DNA from: Microbacterium horticulturae
Lineage (GTDB): Bacteria > Actinomycetota > Actinomycetes > Actinomycetales > Microbacteriaceae
DNA: 64,000 nucleotides
Assembly (NCBI RefSeq): GCF_029094505.1
Contig: NZ_CP119108.1
Location: 3,286,001-3,350,000, forward strand
Direction: 5' to 3'
The translations under genes and the position numbers were made by a program. Of the stretch, positions 1-8,996 are shown piece by piece. The notes under the pieces are model-generated. The model was not told the DNA's origin. It saw only the letters and a list, made by a program, of their open reading frames with translations, and ran no database searches. Position 1 is the first letter of the stretch. Every line of letters begins with the position of its first letter.

Positions 1-797
1 GAACGCGGCTTCGGAACGGACCCGTCCGGGGTGCGACCACGCCGCGATGATCACGGCAACGTTGATAGCACCGATGCCAGCCTCATCGAGCAGAGCGGAA
101 CCATCGCTGGCCGCAACCAATGCGGTGATCTCGTCCCGATCGCCGGTGAGGTCCTCGTCGCAAGCAATCACCCGCTTGGCTAACCGGATCGCTTCACGGC
201 GGGCTGTCGCCTTCCAGATCTTCCCGCCGTGCCCGCCACGCACCGATGACGGCGAACTGGTTCTTGGTCAGGGAGGTCCGGGCATCGACTCCCAGATCGA
301 CCGTGCGCAACAACGCCATTAGGGCGTTGATGGACCTTGTCCGTTCGAGGTTGACGAGGTCGCGAGCGCTGATCAGCACCCGCAGCGCGGCGCGGACTCT
401 CTTGTCCTGACGCGGATCACGGAGCTGCTCAGTATCGACGCTGAGGACGGAGCGGGCGTTGAGCTCTGCGTCGATCTCGTCGCTCTTGCGCCGGCCACGC
501 CGCTCCCGCGCTGGCGTCGGGGAACGACTCCACGACCCGGAAGCCAGCGTCCTGGCAGCAACGGGCAAGCCCCGCAGCATAGGACCCGATCCCCTCGACG
601 GCGATGAGCACATCCGCCAAGCCACCCGTTCGACGCCCGATCCAGGCGACTGCTCGGGACAGTCCCGCTGGTGTCGTCGAGAACACCCGGGTGTCGATCC
701 TCGCGCCAGTGTGAGCCTCGACGACGGCGAGCGTGGGCGTCTTCGCATGCGTATCCGCGCCGATGACCTACGTGAATGCGTTCGCAACGATGGTCAT
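1..797 (-). pseudogene. IS110-family transposase, degenerate and cut by the window edge
   Basis: The frame starts at an ATG at 797 and reads MTIVANAFT, then an in-frame TAG where the family normally continues into VIGADTHAK, the start of the RuvC-like DEDD domain. The frame stays recognisable (DVLIAVEGIGSYAAGLAR) to about 520. It then slips to a second frame carrying KSDEIDAELNARSVL, and slips again near 240 to a third frame with LLDEAGIGAINVAVIIAAWSH, the C-terminal region around the catalytic serine domain. One nonsense codon and two frameshifts make a functional recombinase very unlikely. The element runs off the left edge, so its far end is unseen. IS110 enzymes move DNA without classical terminal inverted repeats, so none is expected. 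Confidence 0.85.
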
Positions 798-1100
798 GGT
801 GACTGTGATCCTTTCCACGGGGTTGACGTCACTGCTGGCGTCGACCCGGGAAGGTCACTTCGAGGCAGGCCTGTAATGGGCCACGACCGCCGCTAACGGT
901 CGGGCAAGCTTCTGATCAAGCCATCGAAGTGGATAGGGTCGGCGCCGGCACCCACCGGGCCGGACAGATCCCAGGAAAGGCACCCTGCTCGAAAGCAGAA
1001 GGGCCAGACGATTCACGAGTTACAACCAAGCCGAGCACCAACACCAACCCTGCCAGCCGACGCCAGGCCAGCCACTACGAGACTTACAGACGGCTCACTG
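798..1100. other. Non-coding flank of the IS110 remnant, possible bridge-RNA relic
   Basis: No convincing gene. In IS110-group elements the non-coding DNA upstream of the transposase encodes the bridge RNA (known for IS621 and relatives). Two small hairpins are visible: 885-901 (GACCG/CGGTC arms) and 985-998 (CTGCT-CGAA-AGCAG). The outer boundary of the element cannot be fixed from this copy alone. Assignment as a bridge-RNA relic is inference from position only. Confidence 0.3.
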
Positions 1101-2756
1101 TCATCCCCAGACTCGATAGCTGGCGGCTGTCGCGTATGTTCCGGCACCGCCGAGGTCGACGGACAGTTGTATGGTCCACACTCCGCTGACGGGAGCGATC
1201 ACGTCTCCAGTCCACGTGGTGTCGTCGTCGTGTTTGAGTTTCAGGGTGATGCCCGTGAGCGTGTCGGCGCTGATGGTGCCGGTGACCGAGCGAGCGGGTA
1301 CTGGCTTCCCGTCGGGGTCCCGCAGTGCGATGGTCAGGTGCTGCACTCCGGTGTGCGTGGAGCCGATGGTGATCTGCGCGATGTCGTCGCCGGCGGGTGC
1401 AGTGATCGTCGTGGCTGGGCCATACGAGGTGCGTGCCGGCGGCAGCGCGACGAGGAGCGTCGTCACCGCGATGACAGCGATGGTGAGGGATGCCTCGATC
1501 GCGACGCTCGCGCGCACACGGCGTCGACTCGGCCTGAGCGCGTGCCGTAGCAGCCGACGATGTGAGGCCACGGCGGCACCCAGGGCGATGGTCACCAGCG
1601 CAAGCTTGACCAGCAGCGTGCGCCCATATGCGGTGTCGCTGATCGACGCCAGCGGCACGAGCTGTCGCCACGCCATGTACTCGCCGGTCGCCAGCAGCGT
1701 GCCGACGCTGGCGAAGGCTGCGATCGACCACCGATGCAGGCGAGCCAGCTCGCGTGGTGTGGCCTCAAGCCGGCCGACCAGGAGGGTCACGAGAATGAGG
1801 AGTCCCCCCGCCCAGAACGCCATCGCCGCCAGGTGCAGCACTGTCACCGGCACGGCGAGCCATGCATCCGAACCGCTGGCGGCATGACCGTCGACGGCAA
1901 CGGTGGCCAGCACCGCAAGGGCCGTTCCGGCGGTGATCAGTCGCGTGAGGCGTCCCTGGCGTTCAGGACGCACGACGATGCTGATCGTCGTGAGCAGCAC
2001 GATGAGGCGGACGAGTTCGGCGAGGCTGGTCGGTTCGGCGAGCGTCGTGCGGATGCCGTCCATGCGTACGACACCCGCCCAGCCGCTTCCGGTCGCGACT
2101 GGGCCTGCCAGCAGCAGCCGAACGAGAGTTCCCCCGACCAGCAGCGCCCATCCGAGCCAGCGTGCGGCCCGGGCGCGACGACGACGCACCGTCTCCGGCC
2201 AGATCGCCAACGCCGCCGCAGTCGTTCCGATCGCGAGGATGATGCCGAGGTAGACAGCGCCCTGCGCGGCGCCCGAGACCACCTGGAGCGGATCGGCACC
2301 GGATGCCTCGACGGGTGCCGGCGCGGCATCTGGATCGGCATTCACACCGAAGCGGACGGCTCCGCCGACGATGTGCCCGTCGGCGGAGACCACGCGGTAG
2401 CCGACGGTATACGCACCGTCGGGCAGACCGGGCGCGATCGGCACCAGCACCGTGCGCCCGTCTGCGGCGAGCCGGCCGCTGCCGCGGGCGACGTCGGTGC
2501 CGTCGTCTGCCACAGCCGTGGTGCCGTCGGCCGGCAACTGCACTGTCTCGTCGAACGTGAAGGTCACCTGGGTCGGCGCCGTGGTGAGGCGGGCGCCGTC
2601 CAACGGGTCGGACGTGACCAGCACGGCATGGGCCGATGCCGGCATCGCTCCCGCCAGAAGCTGCCACAGCACGAACAGCGCGACGACGACGGCGACGAGT
2701 CGGGCGCGGTGCGAGCCCGCCCGGCTCACCCGACGCCGCGTCGTCGCGGCGATCAC
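1101..2756 (-). CDS. CopC-CopD fusion copper protein
   Basis: About 551 aa. A signal-peptide-like N-terminus (VAVVVALFVLWQLLAG...ASA) precedes a mature CopC domain beginning with the copper-ligand His (AHAVLVTSDPLDG) and containing SADGHIVGG, where a second His ligand sits. A CopD-type multi-helix membrane domain follows, and the C-terminal ~90 residues look like an extracytoplasmic beta domain. CopC binds periplasmic or extracellular Cu and CopD is thought to pass it across the membrane. The GTG at 2756 is chosen because it overlaps the stop of the upstream ycnI-like gene (GTGA), indicating translational coupling; an upstream extension would lie inside that gene. It is the last gene of the copper run. 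Confidence 0.88.
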   Translation of the reverse strand: MIAATTRRRVSRAGSHRARLVAVVVALFVLWQLLAGAMPASAHAVLVTSDPLDGARLTTAPTQVTFTFDETVQLPADGTTAVADDGTDVARGSGRLAADGRTVLVPIAPGLPDGAYTVGYRVVSADGHIVGGAVRFGVNADPDAAPAPVEASGADPLQVVSGAAQGAVYLGIILAIGTTAAALAIWPETVRRRRARAARWLGWALLVGGTLVRLLLAGPVATGSGWAGVVRMDGIRTTLAEPTSLAELVRLIVLLTTISIVVRPERQGRLTRLITAGTALAVLATVAVDGHAASGSDAWLAVPVTVLHLAAMAFWAGGLLILVTLLVGRLEATPRELARLHRWSIAAFASVGTLLATGEYMAWRQLVPLASISDTAYGRTLLVKLALVTIALGAAVASHRRLLRHALRPSRRRVRASVAIEASLTIAVIAVTTLLVALPPARTSYGPATTITAPAGDDIAQITIGSTHTGVQHLTIALRDPDGKPVPARSVTGTISADTLTGITLKLKHDDDTTWTGDVIAPVSGVWTIQLSVDLGGAGTYATAASYRVWG

Positions 2757-3460
2757 GGCGCGTCCGGATCCTTTCGGCGGCCGCTGCGCACCAGAGCGAT
2801 GACGGCGAGGACGAGACCGAGCGCGCCGGTGACGATCCCGGTCACGCCCAGCCCGATGCTCGAGCCGCCGTTCGCGGCGGGAGTCGGGTCGGCCGCGGCG
2901 GTCTCGGTGGTCGCGGCGGGTGCCACGGTGAGGGTCGGAGCGGGATGAGCCGGCTCGGCGTCGCCCTGCGCTCTTTCGTCCCACTTCACGACGGTGCCGT
3001 CACTGTAGGTCTGCGCGGCGGGGAAGGTGAGTACATCGACGTCGGGGATGGGGCCGACAGAGACGGCGAATGTGTCGAACTCGCCGGGCTTGATGCCGGT
3101 ACCGGTCGCCGTCCAGGTCACGGAGGTGACGTAGGCGGTGAGCTCGTTGCCGTGTGCATCCTTCTCGGGAGTGGCCAGGTCCGCGGTGGACACGTGAGCG
3201 GTCCACCCCGCCTTCGGCTGGGTGGACACGGAGGTGATCGGCGTGTCCTCGGGGAAGGTCACTTTCAGCTGAGTGGTCGAGGCGGTCTCCGACTCGGTGG
3301 GCACACGGAAGGTGAGCACCGCATAGCCGCCGGCGGTGGCGTCTCCGTCGACCCGCACATGCGCGGATGCCGGAGCGGCGACGGCGACGATGAGGGCGGC
3401 GGCGGCCAGCATGCCGCCGAGGATGCCGCCGCGCCTGCGTCGGGGAGTGGATGCTGTCAT
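2753..3460 (-). CDS. ycnI: YcnI-family copper-binding protein (DUF1775)
   Basis: 235 aa. A signal peptide ends ...APASA, followed by mature AHVRVDG, the N-terminal histidine used for Cu(II) binding in YcnI proteins. The DUF1775 beta domain follows (residues ~35-165, including YSDGTVVKWDE), then an Ala/Thr/Pro-rich linker and a C-terminal membrane helix (~205-225) with a positively charged tail. It is therefore probably anchored outside the membrane. It lies 22 bp after the DUF5134 gene and overlaps the CopC-CopD gene by 4 bp. YcnI and CopC/CopD genes are commonly adjacent, which supports a copper-delivery role. Confidence 0.88.
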   Translation of the reverse strand: MTASTPRRRRGGILGGMLAAAALIVAVAAPASAHVRVDGDATAGGYAVLTFRVPTESETASTTQLKVTFPEDTPITSVSTQPKAGWTAHVSTADLATPEKDAHGNELTAYVTSVTWTATGTGIKPGEFDTFAVSVGPIPDVDVLTFPAAQTYSDGTVVKWDERAQGDAEPAHPAPTLTVAPAATTETAAADPTPAANGGSSIGLGVTGIVTGALGLVLAVIALVRSGRRKDPDAP

Positions 3461-3482
3461 GGCGTGATTTCCTTTCGTGGGT

Positions 3483-4139
3483 TCAGGACATGAGGAGGAA
3501 GGACGCTCCCATGCCGACTGCCATGACCAGGCTCGACAGCGCCTGGATCACGGGTGGAAGCGGGGCGCCGACCGTGGGCCCCGCGCCGCGGACGAGGGTG
3601 ACGAGGAAGCAGACGGTCGCGGCGAGGAACATCGCGACGAATCCGAAGGTGATGACGACCGCCCACACCGGCTGCTGCCCGGCAGTGCCGGCAACGGGCG
3701 TGGTCATGTTCGGCATCGCCATGCCTGGCATCGCCATGCCCGGCATCTCACCGGCTTCGTGTGAATGGTCTGCCGTGCCGCCCGGCATCGTGATCGTCAT
3801 GAGGGCGCTCATCCACGCCATCGAGATCATCATCGCAGCGTGGTAGCCGAGGGCGAGGGGGCCGTGGTGGCCGGAACCCGCACCGCCGTGCGCAGGGAAC
3901 ACCATCAGCGCGACGAACCAGAGCGCGGCCAGGGTGAACACGACGACCTGAAGCACCGTGGGAACGGCCATCGACCACGTCCACGGCATGATCGCCATGG
4001 ACACGCTCATCAGCAGATGCGCGAGATACGAGCCACGGTCGACGGCTCGCCGAGAGGAGATCAGCCCGGCGACCGAACAGACACCGGTCGCCGTGAAGTA
4101 CACGGTGAGCGCCCAGGCGAGAGTCGGGTCGGAAACCAT
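3483..4139 (-). CDS. DUF5134 membrane protein, Met/His-rich
   Basis: 218 aa with about six hydrophobic helices. The central loop is unusually rich in Met and His (HSHEAGEMPGMAMPGMAMP, preceded by AHGGAGSGHHG), a composition typical of copper-handling membrane proteins. DUF5134 has no established reaction. It has its own apparent promoter: a TAGAGT box six bases before the ATG, with no room for a ribosome-binding site, which suggests a leaderless start. That box overlaps a BlaI-type palindrome. It sits between copA and the ycnI-like gene on the same strand. Confidence 0.75.
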   Translation of the reverse strand: MVSDPTLAWALTVYFTATGVCSVAGLISSRRAVDRGSYLAHLLMSVSMAIMPWTWSMAVPTVLQVVVFTLAALWFVALMVFPAHGGAGSGHHGPLALGYHAAMMISMAWMSALMTITMPGGTADHSHEAGEMPGMAMPGMAMPNMTTPVAGTAGQQPVWAVVITFGFVAMFLAATVCFLVTLVRGAGPTVGAPLPPVIQALSSLVMAVGMGASFLLMS

Positions 4140-4146
4140 GCGTTAA

Positions 4147-4163
4147 CTCTACAACACGTAGAG
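4147..4163 (-). promoter_or_regulatory. BlaI/CopY-type operator on the DUF5134 promoter
   Basis: Perfect dyad CTCTAC-AACAC-GTAGAG. It overlaps a -10-like TAGAGT (4151-4146) placed six bases before the DUF5134 ATG. The core CTAC-N5-GTAG matches site 8541-8553 and, with one mismatch, site 8579-8591 around the repressor gene, so it is probably a third target of the same regulator. Confidence 0.65.
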
Positions 4164-4186
4164 ACAATTGGATGCTGCTCCTCGCA

Positions 4187-6442
4187 CTATCGGTGCAGGC
4201 GGGCGCTGCGCAGCCGGAGACTGTTCCACACCACCAGTACCGACGACAGCGACATCGCGGCCGCGGAGATGAGCGGGTTGAGCAATCCCGCGGCTGCGAT
4301 CGGGATTGCTGCGACGTTGTACGCGAACGCCCAGCCCAGGTTTCCGTGGATGGTGCGCAGTGTGCGCTGCGCGAGGGCGAGGGCGTCGGCGATGACGGTC
4401 AGGTCGTCGCGAACGAGGATGATGTCGGCGGAGCGGATCGCGATGTCGGTTCCGGTGGCGATCGCCATTCCCAGATCGGCGGTTCCCAGTGCCGCCGCGT
4501 CGTTGATGCCGTCGCCGACCATTGCCACCCGGTGCCCCTGACCGCGCAGTGCGGCGATGACGTCGGCCTTCTCGTCCGGGAGCACCTCGGCGCGCACGTC
4601 GTCGATGCCGAGCTCGCCGGCCACGCGCCGTGCCGCGGCCGTGCTGTCGCCGGTGAGGAGAACCGGGTGCAGTCCCATCCGCGTCAGGCGGACCAGCGCG
4701 TCCTTCGCGCTCGGGTGCACATCGTCTGCGATGCAGAAGAGGGCGATCACCTCGTCGTCGCGAACGAGGAAGACGACGGTGCGCCCGTCATGTTCCGCGG
4801 TCTCGACCGTGTCCGTCGCCCAGGCGGGCACGGTGATGCACAGGTCGTCGAGCAGCCCTGCACTGCCGACGCTCACCGCGCGACCGTCGACCAGGCCTGC
4901 TGCACCGCGGCCCGGCAGCGTCCGGTAGTCGCGCACCTCGGGCAGGTCGGTGACCCGGCCTGCGGCGGCGGTCGTGATAGCGGCGGCGATGGGATGCTCG
5001 GAACCGGCTTCGATCGCGGCCGCGAGCCGCAGCACGGCAACACGATCTTCCCCGGGCGCCACCTCGACGCCGGTCACGCGGGGCGTGCTGAGCGTCACGG
5101 TCCCGGTCTTGTCGAGCACGATGGTGTCGATGCGCCCGGAGGCCTCCAGCGCCGCCTGCCCTTTGATGAGGATGCCCAGCTGCGCGCCGCGCCCGACGCC
5201 GACCATGAGCGCGGTCGGCGTGGCCAACCCCAGAGCGCAGGGGCACGCGATGATCAGCACGGCGATGCCGACGCCGATGGCATGGCCGACCGAGGCGCCG
5301 CCGACAAGCCACGCGGCGGTCACGACGATCGCCGCCGCGATGACGGCCGGCACGAACCACCGCACGATCCGGTCGACCAGGGCTTGCACCCGCGCCTTCG
5401 AACTCTGCGCCTGCTCGGCCATGGCCGTCAGCTGCGCCAGTCGCGTGTGTGCGCCGACGGCCGTCGAGCGCACGACGACGCGCCCGTCCCGACTGATGGT
5501 GCCCGTGACGATGTCGTCTCCGGGGCCGGTGTCACGCGGGAGGGGCTCTCCGGTCAGCGAACTGGTGTCCACCCCCGCGCGCCCGTCGACGACCGTCCCG
5601 TCGACCGGCACTGTCTCGCCGGCGCGCACCACGACCAGCTCTCCCACGCGCACGGTGGCGGTGGGAACGACGGTCTCGACGCCGTCTCGGACCACGCGCG
5701 CGCGGTCGGGGGCGAGCCGAGCCAAGCCATCGAGGACGTCCCCGGCCCGTCGCCGCGAGCGGGTCTCGAAGTAGCGTCCGGCCAGCTGGAACGTGGTCAT
5801 GCCCGCGGCCACGTCGAGGTAGATCGAGCTGGCACCCGCCGGGGTCATACCGTAGCCGATCCAGTAACCGCCGGCATCCTCGCCGAAGAACAGTGTCGCC
5901 ACCGCCCAGCCGAACGAGACGGCGATGCCGAGCGAAACGAGCGTGTCCATCGTCACCGAGCCGTGGCGGAGGTTGCGCAGCGTCGCCCGGTGGAACGGCC
6001 ACGCCGCCCACACGACGACAGGTATCGCCAGCGCGACGCACAGCAGTTCCCATCCCGGAAACCGCAGCCGAGGCACGAGGGCGAGCACCAGAGTGAGATC
6101 CATCAGCGGAAACGCGAGCAGCGCGGCCAGCAGCAGACGTCGCCGCAACGATCCGATGCGCTCGAGCGCCGCGCGGCGCGACCATTCGTCGTCCCCGTCG
6201 ACGCGCACGGCCGCGTCGTACCCGGCCTTGCGCACCGCCGCAACCGCAGCGTCGGCGCGCTCGGGGGCAAGGCCGGACACCAACGCCCGTTCGGTGGCGT
6301 AATTCACCGACGCCGACACCCCGTCGAGCCGGTTCAGGGCACGCTCGACGCGGCCCGCACAGGAGGCACAGGTCATCCCGCCGACCGACAGCTCGACGAC
6401 CGGAGCCGCTGTCGGCTCCGCGGTGACGAGAGATGTGCTCAT
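4187..6442 (-). CDS. copA: Copper-translocating P1B-type ATPase
   Basis: 751 aa, normal length. One N-terminal heavy-metal-associated domain carries GMTCASC (~residues 22-28). The membrane CPC motif (ACPCALGLATP, ~400), phosphorylation DKTGT (~444), SEHP and GDGIND (~644) identify a Cu+-exporting P1B-1 ATPase. It uses ATP to pump cytosolic Cu(I) out. The ATG at 6442 has GGAGGAATCACG in front and overlaps the stop of the CopD/CtaG gene (ATGA), so the two are coupled. No key residue is missing. Silver transport is possible too. Confidence 0.95.
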   Translation of the reverse strand: MSTSLVTAEPTAAPVVELSVGGMTCASCAGRVERALNRLDGVSASVNYATERALVSGLAPERADAAVAAVRKAGYDAAVRVDGDDEWSRRAALERIGSLRRRLLLAALLAFPLMDLTLVLALVPRLRFPGWELLCVALAIPVVVWAAWPFHRATLRNLRHGSVTMDTLVSLGIAVSFGWAVATLFFGEDAGGYWIGYGMTPAGASSIYLDVAAGMTTFQLAGRYFETRSRRRAGDVLDGLARLAPDRARVVRDGVETVVPTATVRVGELVVVRAGETVPVDGTVVDGRAGVDTSSLTGEPLPRDTGPGDDIVTGTISRDGRVVVRSTAVGAHTRLAQLTAMAEQAQSSKARVQALVDRIVRWFVPAVIAAAIVVTAAWLVGGASVGHAIGVGIAVLIIACPCALGLATPTALMVGVGRGAQLGILIKGQAALEASGRIDTIVLDKTGTVTLSTPRVTGVEVAPGEDRVAVLRLAAAIEAGSEHPIAAAITTAAAGRVTDLPEVRDYRTLPGRGAAGLVDGRAVSVGSAGLLDDLCITVPAWATDTVETAEHDGRTVVFLVRDDEVIALFCIADDVHPSAKDALVRLTRMGLHPVLLTGDSTAAARRVAGELGIDDVRAEVLPDEKADVIAALRGQGHRVAMVGDGINDAAALGTADLGMAIATGTDIAIRSADIILVRDDLTVIADALALAQRTLRTIHGNLGWAFAYNVAAIPIAAAGLLNPLISAAAMSLSSVLVVWNSLRLRSARLHR

Positions 6443-8517
6443 CGTGATTCCTCCTGATCCAGCAGGGCCGGGGTCGCCTGCCTGTGCGATCGCGTCTCGA
6501 GTTCCTGCAGCATCCTGTTGTATGCGTCGAAGTCGTCGTCCAGACCGGTGTCCAGGTGCCGGTCCTTGCGGCGCGCCTCGCGCTGGTCCTGCCGCGCCCA
6601 CTGGATGCCGAGGGCGATGACCACGATCAACAGCGGGATCTCACCGCCGGCCCACGCGATACCGCCGCCAACGTACTGCGTCGCCATCAGGTCCCCCATC
6701 CACGCCGATGCAACGGTGCGATAGAAGTTGTCGGCGACCGGCGTACTGGCGGTCATCAGGATCACGCCGAAGAACGCGTGGAACGGCATCGCCGCCAGTG
6801 CGAAGCCCAGCTTGCCGATCGGCGGGAGGGGCCGCGGGGGCCGATCCACGCCGATGATGAGCGCGAAGAAGAGGTAACCGACCAGCAGGAACTCCACGTC
6901 CATGAGCCGATGCGCCCAGTGGTAGCGGATGAACGTCTCGAACAGCGGCGTGAAATACAGCACGTAGTAGGTCGCGATGTACGCGATGAACACGCGTAGC
7001 GGATGGAACACGAGTCGCATTCCGTCCCACTGCAAGGCAACCGTGAGCCATTCATGCACTCCTGCGGGCTCAGTCCTCCTCGTCGGTGCGGTGGCGCGCA
7101 GCAGCAGGGTGATCACGCCGCCGAGCACGAGAAACACCGGAGCGAGCATGTTCAGCGTCATGTGGTCAGCCATGTGCACGGCGAAACTCGCTCCGGCGTA
7201 CTTGCCGACTCCCGAACTCGTCGCTACCACGACGATCGCCCAGCCGACGATCCACGATGCTGTGCGCCCGAGAGGCCAGTCATCGCCGCGGCGGCGCAGC
7301 CGGATGACCGCGGCAAGGTAAACGCCCACCGCAGCCACTGCGATCGCGAGGAACAGCAGATTCGGCCGCCAATCGACCGTGAGCGTCGCCATCGTGGGCG
7401 CGCTCGGCAGGTCATAGCCGAAGAACAGCTGCTCGACGCTCGTCGGAGTGAAATAGACCGGCGGCGGCACACGCAGCATCGCCGCGCTCGCACCCGCGTA
7501 AGCGGCGGCGATGACCACTCCGGCACCCAGGGCCAGACACAGCACGCGGTCGGTGAGCTGCCGTCGGCGCCACCACAGGCTGAACAGCACGCCGCCGCCG
7601 GCCACGAGGACCACCCCGCGCAGCCCGACGAGGACCCACGTAGGGTTGCCCGTTCCCGGGCCGGCGAGTCGGAAGGCCGCGTCGACGATGTCGCACAGCA
7701 CCACGAGCACCCAGCATCCCGCCGCCAGCAGCCACGTGCGCCGCAGCGTCACGGGTCGCAAGAGCCGCCCGGCGGACACTCTCGCCGCCAGCAGTGCCAC
7801 CGGCGCGAACAGCGCTGCCGCCGCGATCGTCTGCACGGTTGCGGCATCCGAACCGTAGTCGTGCCCCGGCCCGACGAGAACCTGCCCGACCACGACAGGT
7901 GCCAGCATGGCGACGGCCGACATCACGAGCGGTGCCAGCAACCCGGCCCAGCGTTGCGCGAACTGGACAGCCAGAGTGGTGACGGTCGCCAGCAGAAACA
8001 CGACGATCCAGGCGCCGGGCAGGTAGGTGGCCTGGACGAGATAGCTCAACCCACCAGGGACCAGCAAGCGCGACAGCGGGGCGCCATTGGCGTCGGCGGC
8101 GTCCACCCCGATCATCAGGAAGGACAAGATCATCCAGCACAGCGCCGAGATCCGGGCAATACGCCATTCCGGCTCGGTATCCACATCCAGCCGCCCCCGG
8201 CCGGGCCGCCCGAGCAGGAACATCAGTACGACGAGCGAGCCGACCGTGATCCAGCCGGCCAGATCCGTCGCTGTGCGCAGGACCGTCGCGGTCACGGCGG
8301 TGACCGCGCCCGGATAGTCGCGGAAGAGCTTCGTGTAGGGCTCCGCACCCAGCAGAATCGTGGTCAGCGCGGGCGCGGCGACGGCGATGACGGTTGCTAC
8401 AGCGGCAACGGCGATGACGACCGTACGATTGCGAGAGATGGTGGCGCGTTCGTAGGCAGGCAATTCGCTGGAGTCGGGTGTCGCGGCGGCGGCACGGGTC
8501 GCCGCGGTCTTGTTCAT
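6439..8517 (-). CDS. CopD/CtaG fusion: copper import and cytochrome oxidase assembly protein
   Basis: 692 aa polytopic membrane protein. The N-terminal half is CopD-like. The C-terminal half is a CtaG (caa3-type oxidase assembly) domain with GKYAGASFAVHMADHMTLNMLAPVF and VDRPPRPLP, followed by a charged C-terminal tail. Such two-domain proteins are common in Actinobacteria and probably move copper to the oxidase CuB site. The ATG at 8517 has GGAAGGATG upstream; longer in-frame starts would run through the regulatory region. It is first in the copper run and divergent from the BlaI-type gene. A -10-like TAGACT (8557-8552) overlaps an operator. Confidence 0.88.
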   Translation of the reverse strand: MNKTAATRAAAATPDSSELPAYERATISRNRTVVIAVAAVATVIAVAAPALTTILLGAEPYTKLFRDYPGAVTAVTATVLRTATDLAGWITVGSLVVLMFLLGRPGRGRLDVDTEPEWRIARISALCWMILSFLMIGVDAADANGAPLSRLLVPGGLSYLVQATYLPGAWIVVFLLATVTTLAVQFAQRWAGLLAPLVMSAVAMLAPVVVGQVLVGPGHDYGSDAATVQTIAAAALFAPVALLAARVSAGRLLRPVTLRRTWLLAAGCWVLVVLCDIVDAAFRLAGPGTGNPTWVLVGLRGVVLVAGGGVLFSLWWRRRQLTDRVLCLALGAGVVIAAAYAGASAAMLRVPPPVYFTPTSVEQLFFGYDLPSAPTMATLTVDWRPNLLFLAIAVAAVGVYLAAVIRLRRRGDDWPLGRTASWIVGWAIVVVATSSGVGKYAGASFAVHMADHMTLNMLAPVFLVLGGVITLLLRATAPTRRTEPAGVHEWLTVALQWDGMRLVFHPLRVFIAYIATYYVLYFTPLFETFIRYHWAHRLMDVEFLLVGYLFFALIIGVDRPPRPLPPIGKLGFALAAMPFHAFFGVILMTASTPVADNFYRTVASAWMGDLMATQYVGGGIAWAGGEIPLLIVVIALGIQWARQDQREARRKDRHLDTGLDDDFDAYNRMLQELETRSHRQATPALLDQEESR

Positions 8518-8540
8518 GCACTCATCCTTCCCGCATAGCT

Positions 8541-8553
8541 CTACGACTTGTAG
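8541..8553. promoter_or_regulatory. BlaI/CopY-type operator A
   Basis: CTACGACTTGTAG, a palindrome with CTAC/GTAG arms, between the divergent CopD/CtaG and repressor genes. It overlaps the probable -10 (TAGACT, 8557-8552 on the minus strand) of the copper run. Its centre is 38 bp from operator B. Confidence 0.65.
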
Positions 8554-8578
8554 TCTAAGCGGTCGAGGACACAGTACT

Positions 8579-8591
8579 CCACAACTTGTAG
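8579..8591. promoter_or_regulatory. BlaI/CopY-type operator B
   Basis: CCACAACTTGTAG, one mismatch from the CTAC-N5-GTAG core. It overlaps TAGAAT (8589-8594), the likely -10 of the repressor gene, suggesting autorepression. Confidence 0.6.
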
Positions 8592-8612
8592 AATCATCGA
8601 CGGGAGGTTCAC

Positions 8613-8996
8613 ATGGCCGGGGTCCGAACGCGGCAACGCGGCGAGCTCGAAGCGGCGGTCCTCGCTGTTCTGCGCCGCAGCGACGCCCCGTTGAGCGCGA
8701 ACGAGGTGCGTGAACGGCTCGAAGGAGACACCCCGGCCGGAACGACCGTGTTGACGGCGCTGGACCGCCTGTACGAGAAGGGACACGTGGTGCGTCTCCA
8801 GCAGTCGCCACGGAGAGTCCGCTTCGCGGCAGCGCAGAGCGAGGCGGAGAGCGCGAGCGCCGCCATGCTGCTGGCGCTCGAGCAGAACGAAGACCGTCGC
8901 GCCGTTCTCCTCAAGTTCGCCGGAGACCTCGACCAGGGCGACGCGGAGCTGCTGCGGGCGGCACTGCGACCCGGCAAGCGAGAGCGCAAGCCGTGA
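8613..8996 (+). CDS. BlaI/MecI/CopY-family transcriptional repressor
   Basis: 127 aa, the family's usual length. The winged helix occupies ~residues 10-75 (ELEAAVLAVLRRSDAPLSANEVRERL... TALDRLYEKGHV) and a C-terminal dimerisation helix follows. The protein has no cysteine, so it lacks the CxC motifs that let Enterococcus CopY sense copper directly; signalling through the adjacent M56 protease is more likely. RBS GGGAGG lies 5 bases before the ATG. Its stop overlaps the M56 start (GTGA). Three palindromes in the copper region fit its binding mode. Family assignment is firm; copper control is inferred from context. Confidence 0.9.
   Translation: MAGVRTRQRGELEAAVLAVLRRSDAPLSANEVRERLEGDTPAGTTVLTALDRLYEKGHVVRLQQSPRRVRFAAAQSEAESASAAMLLALEQNEDRRAVLLKFAGDLDQGDAELLRAALRPGKRERKP

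Noticed and set aside
929..1189. 86-codon plus-strand frame next to the IS110 relic
   Set aside because: No recognisable domain, and its end overlaps the CopC-CopD gene on the other strand.
4172..6457. 761-codon open frame on the plus strand
   Set aside because: It lies antisense to the fully conserved copA gene and its translation is low-complexity His/Arg/Asp-rich, a GC-bias artefact.
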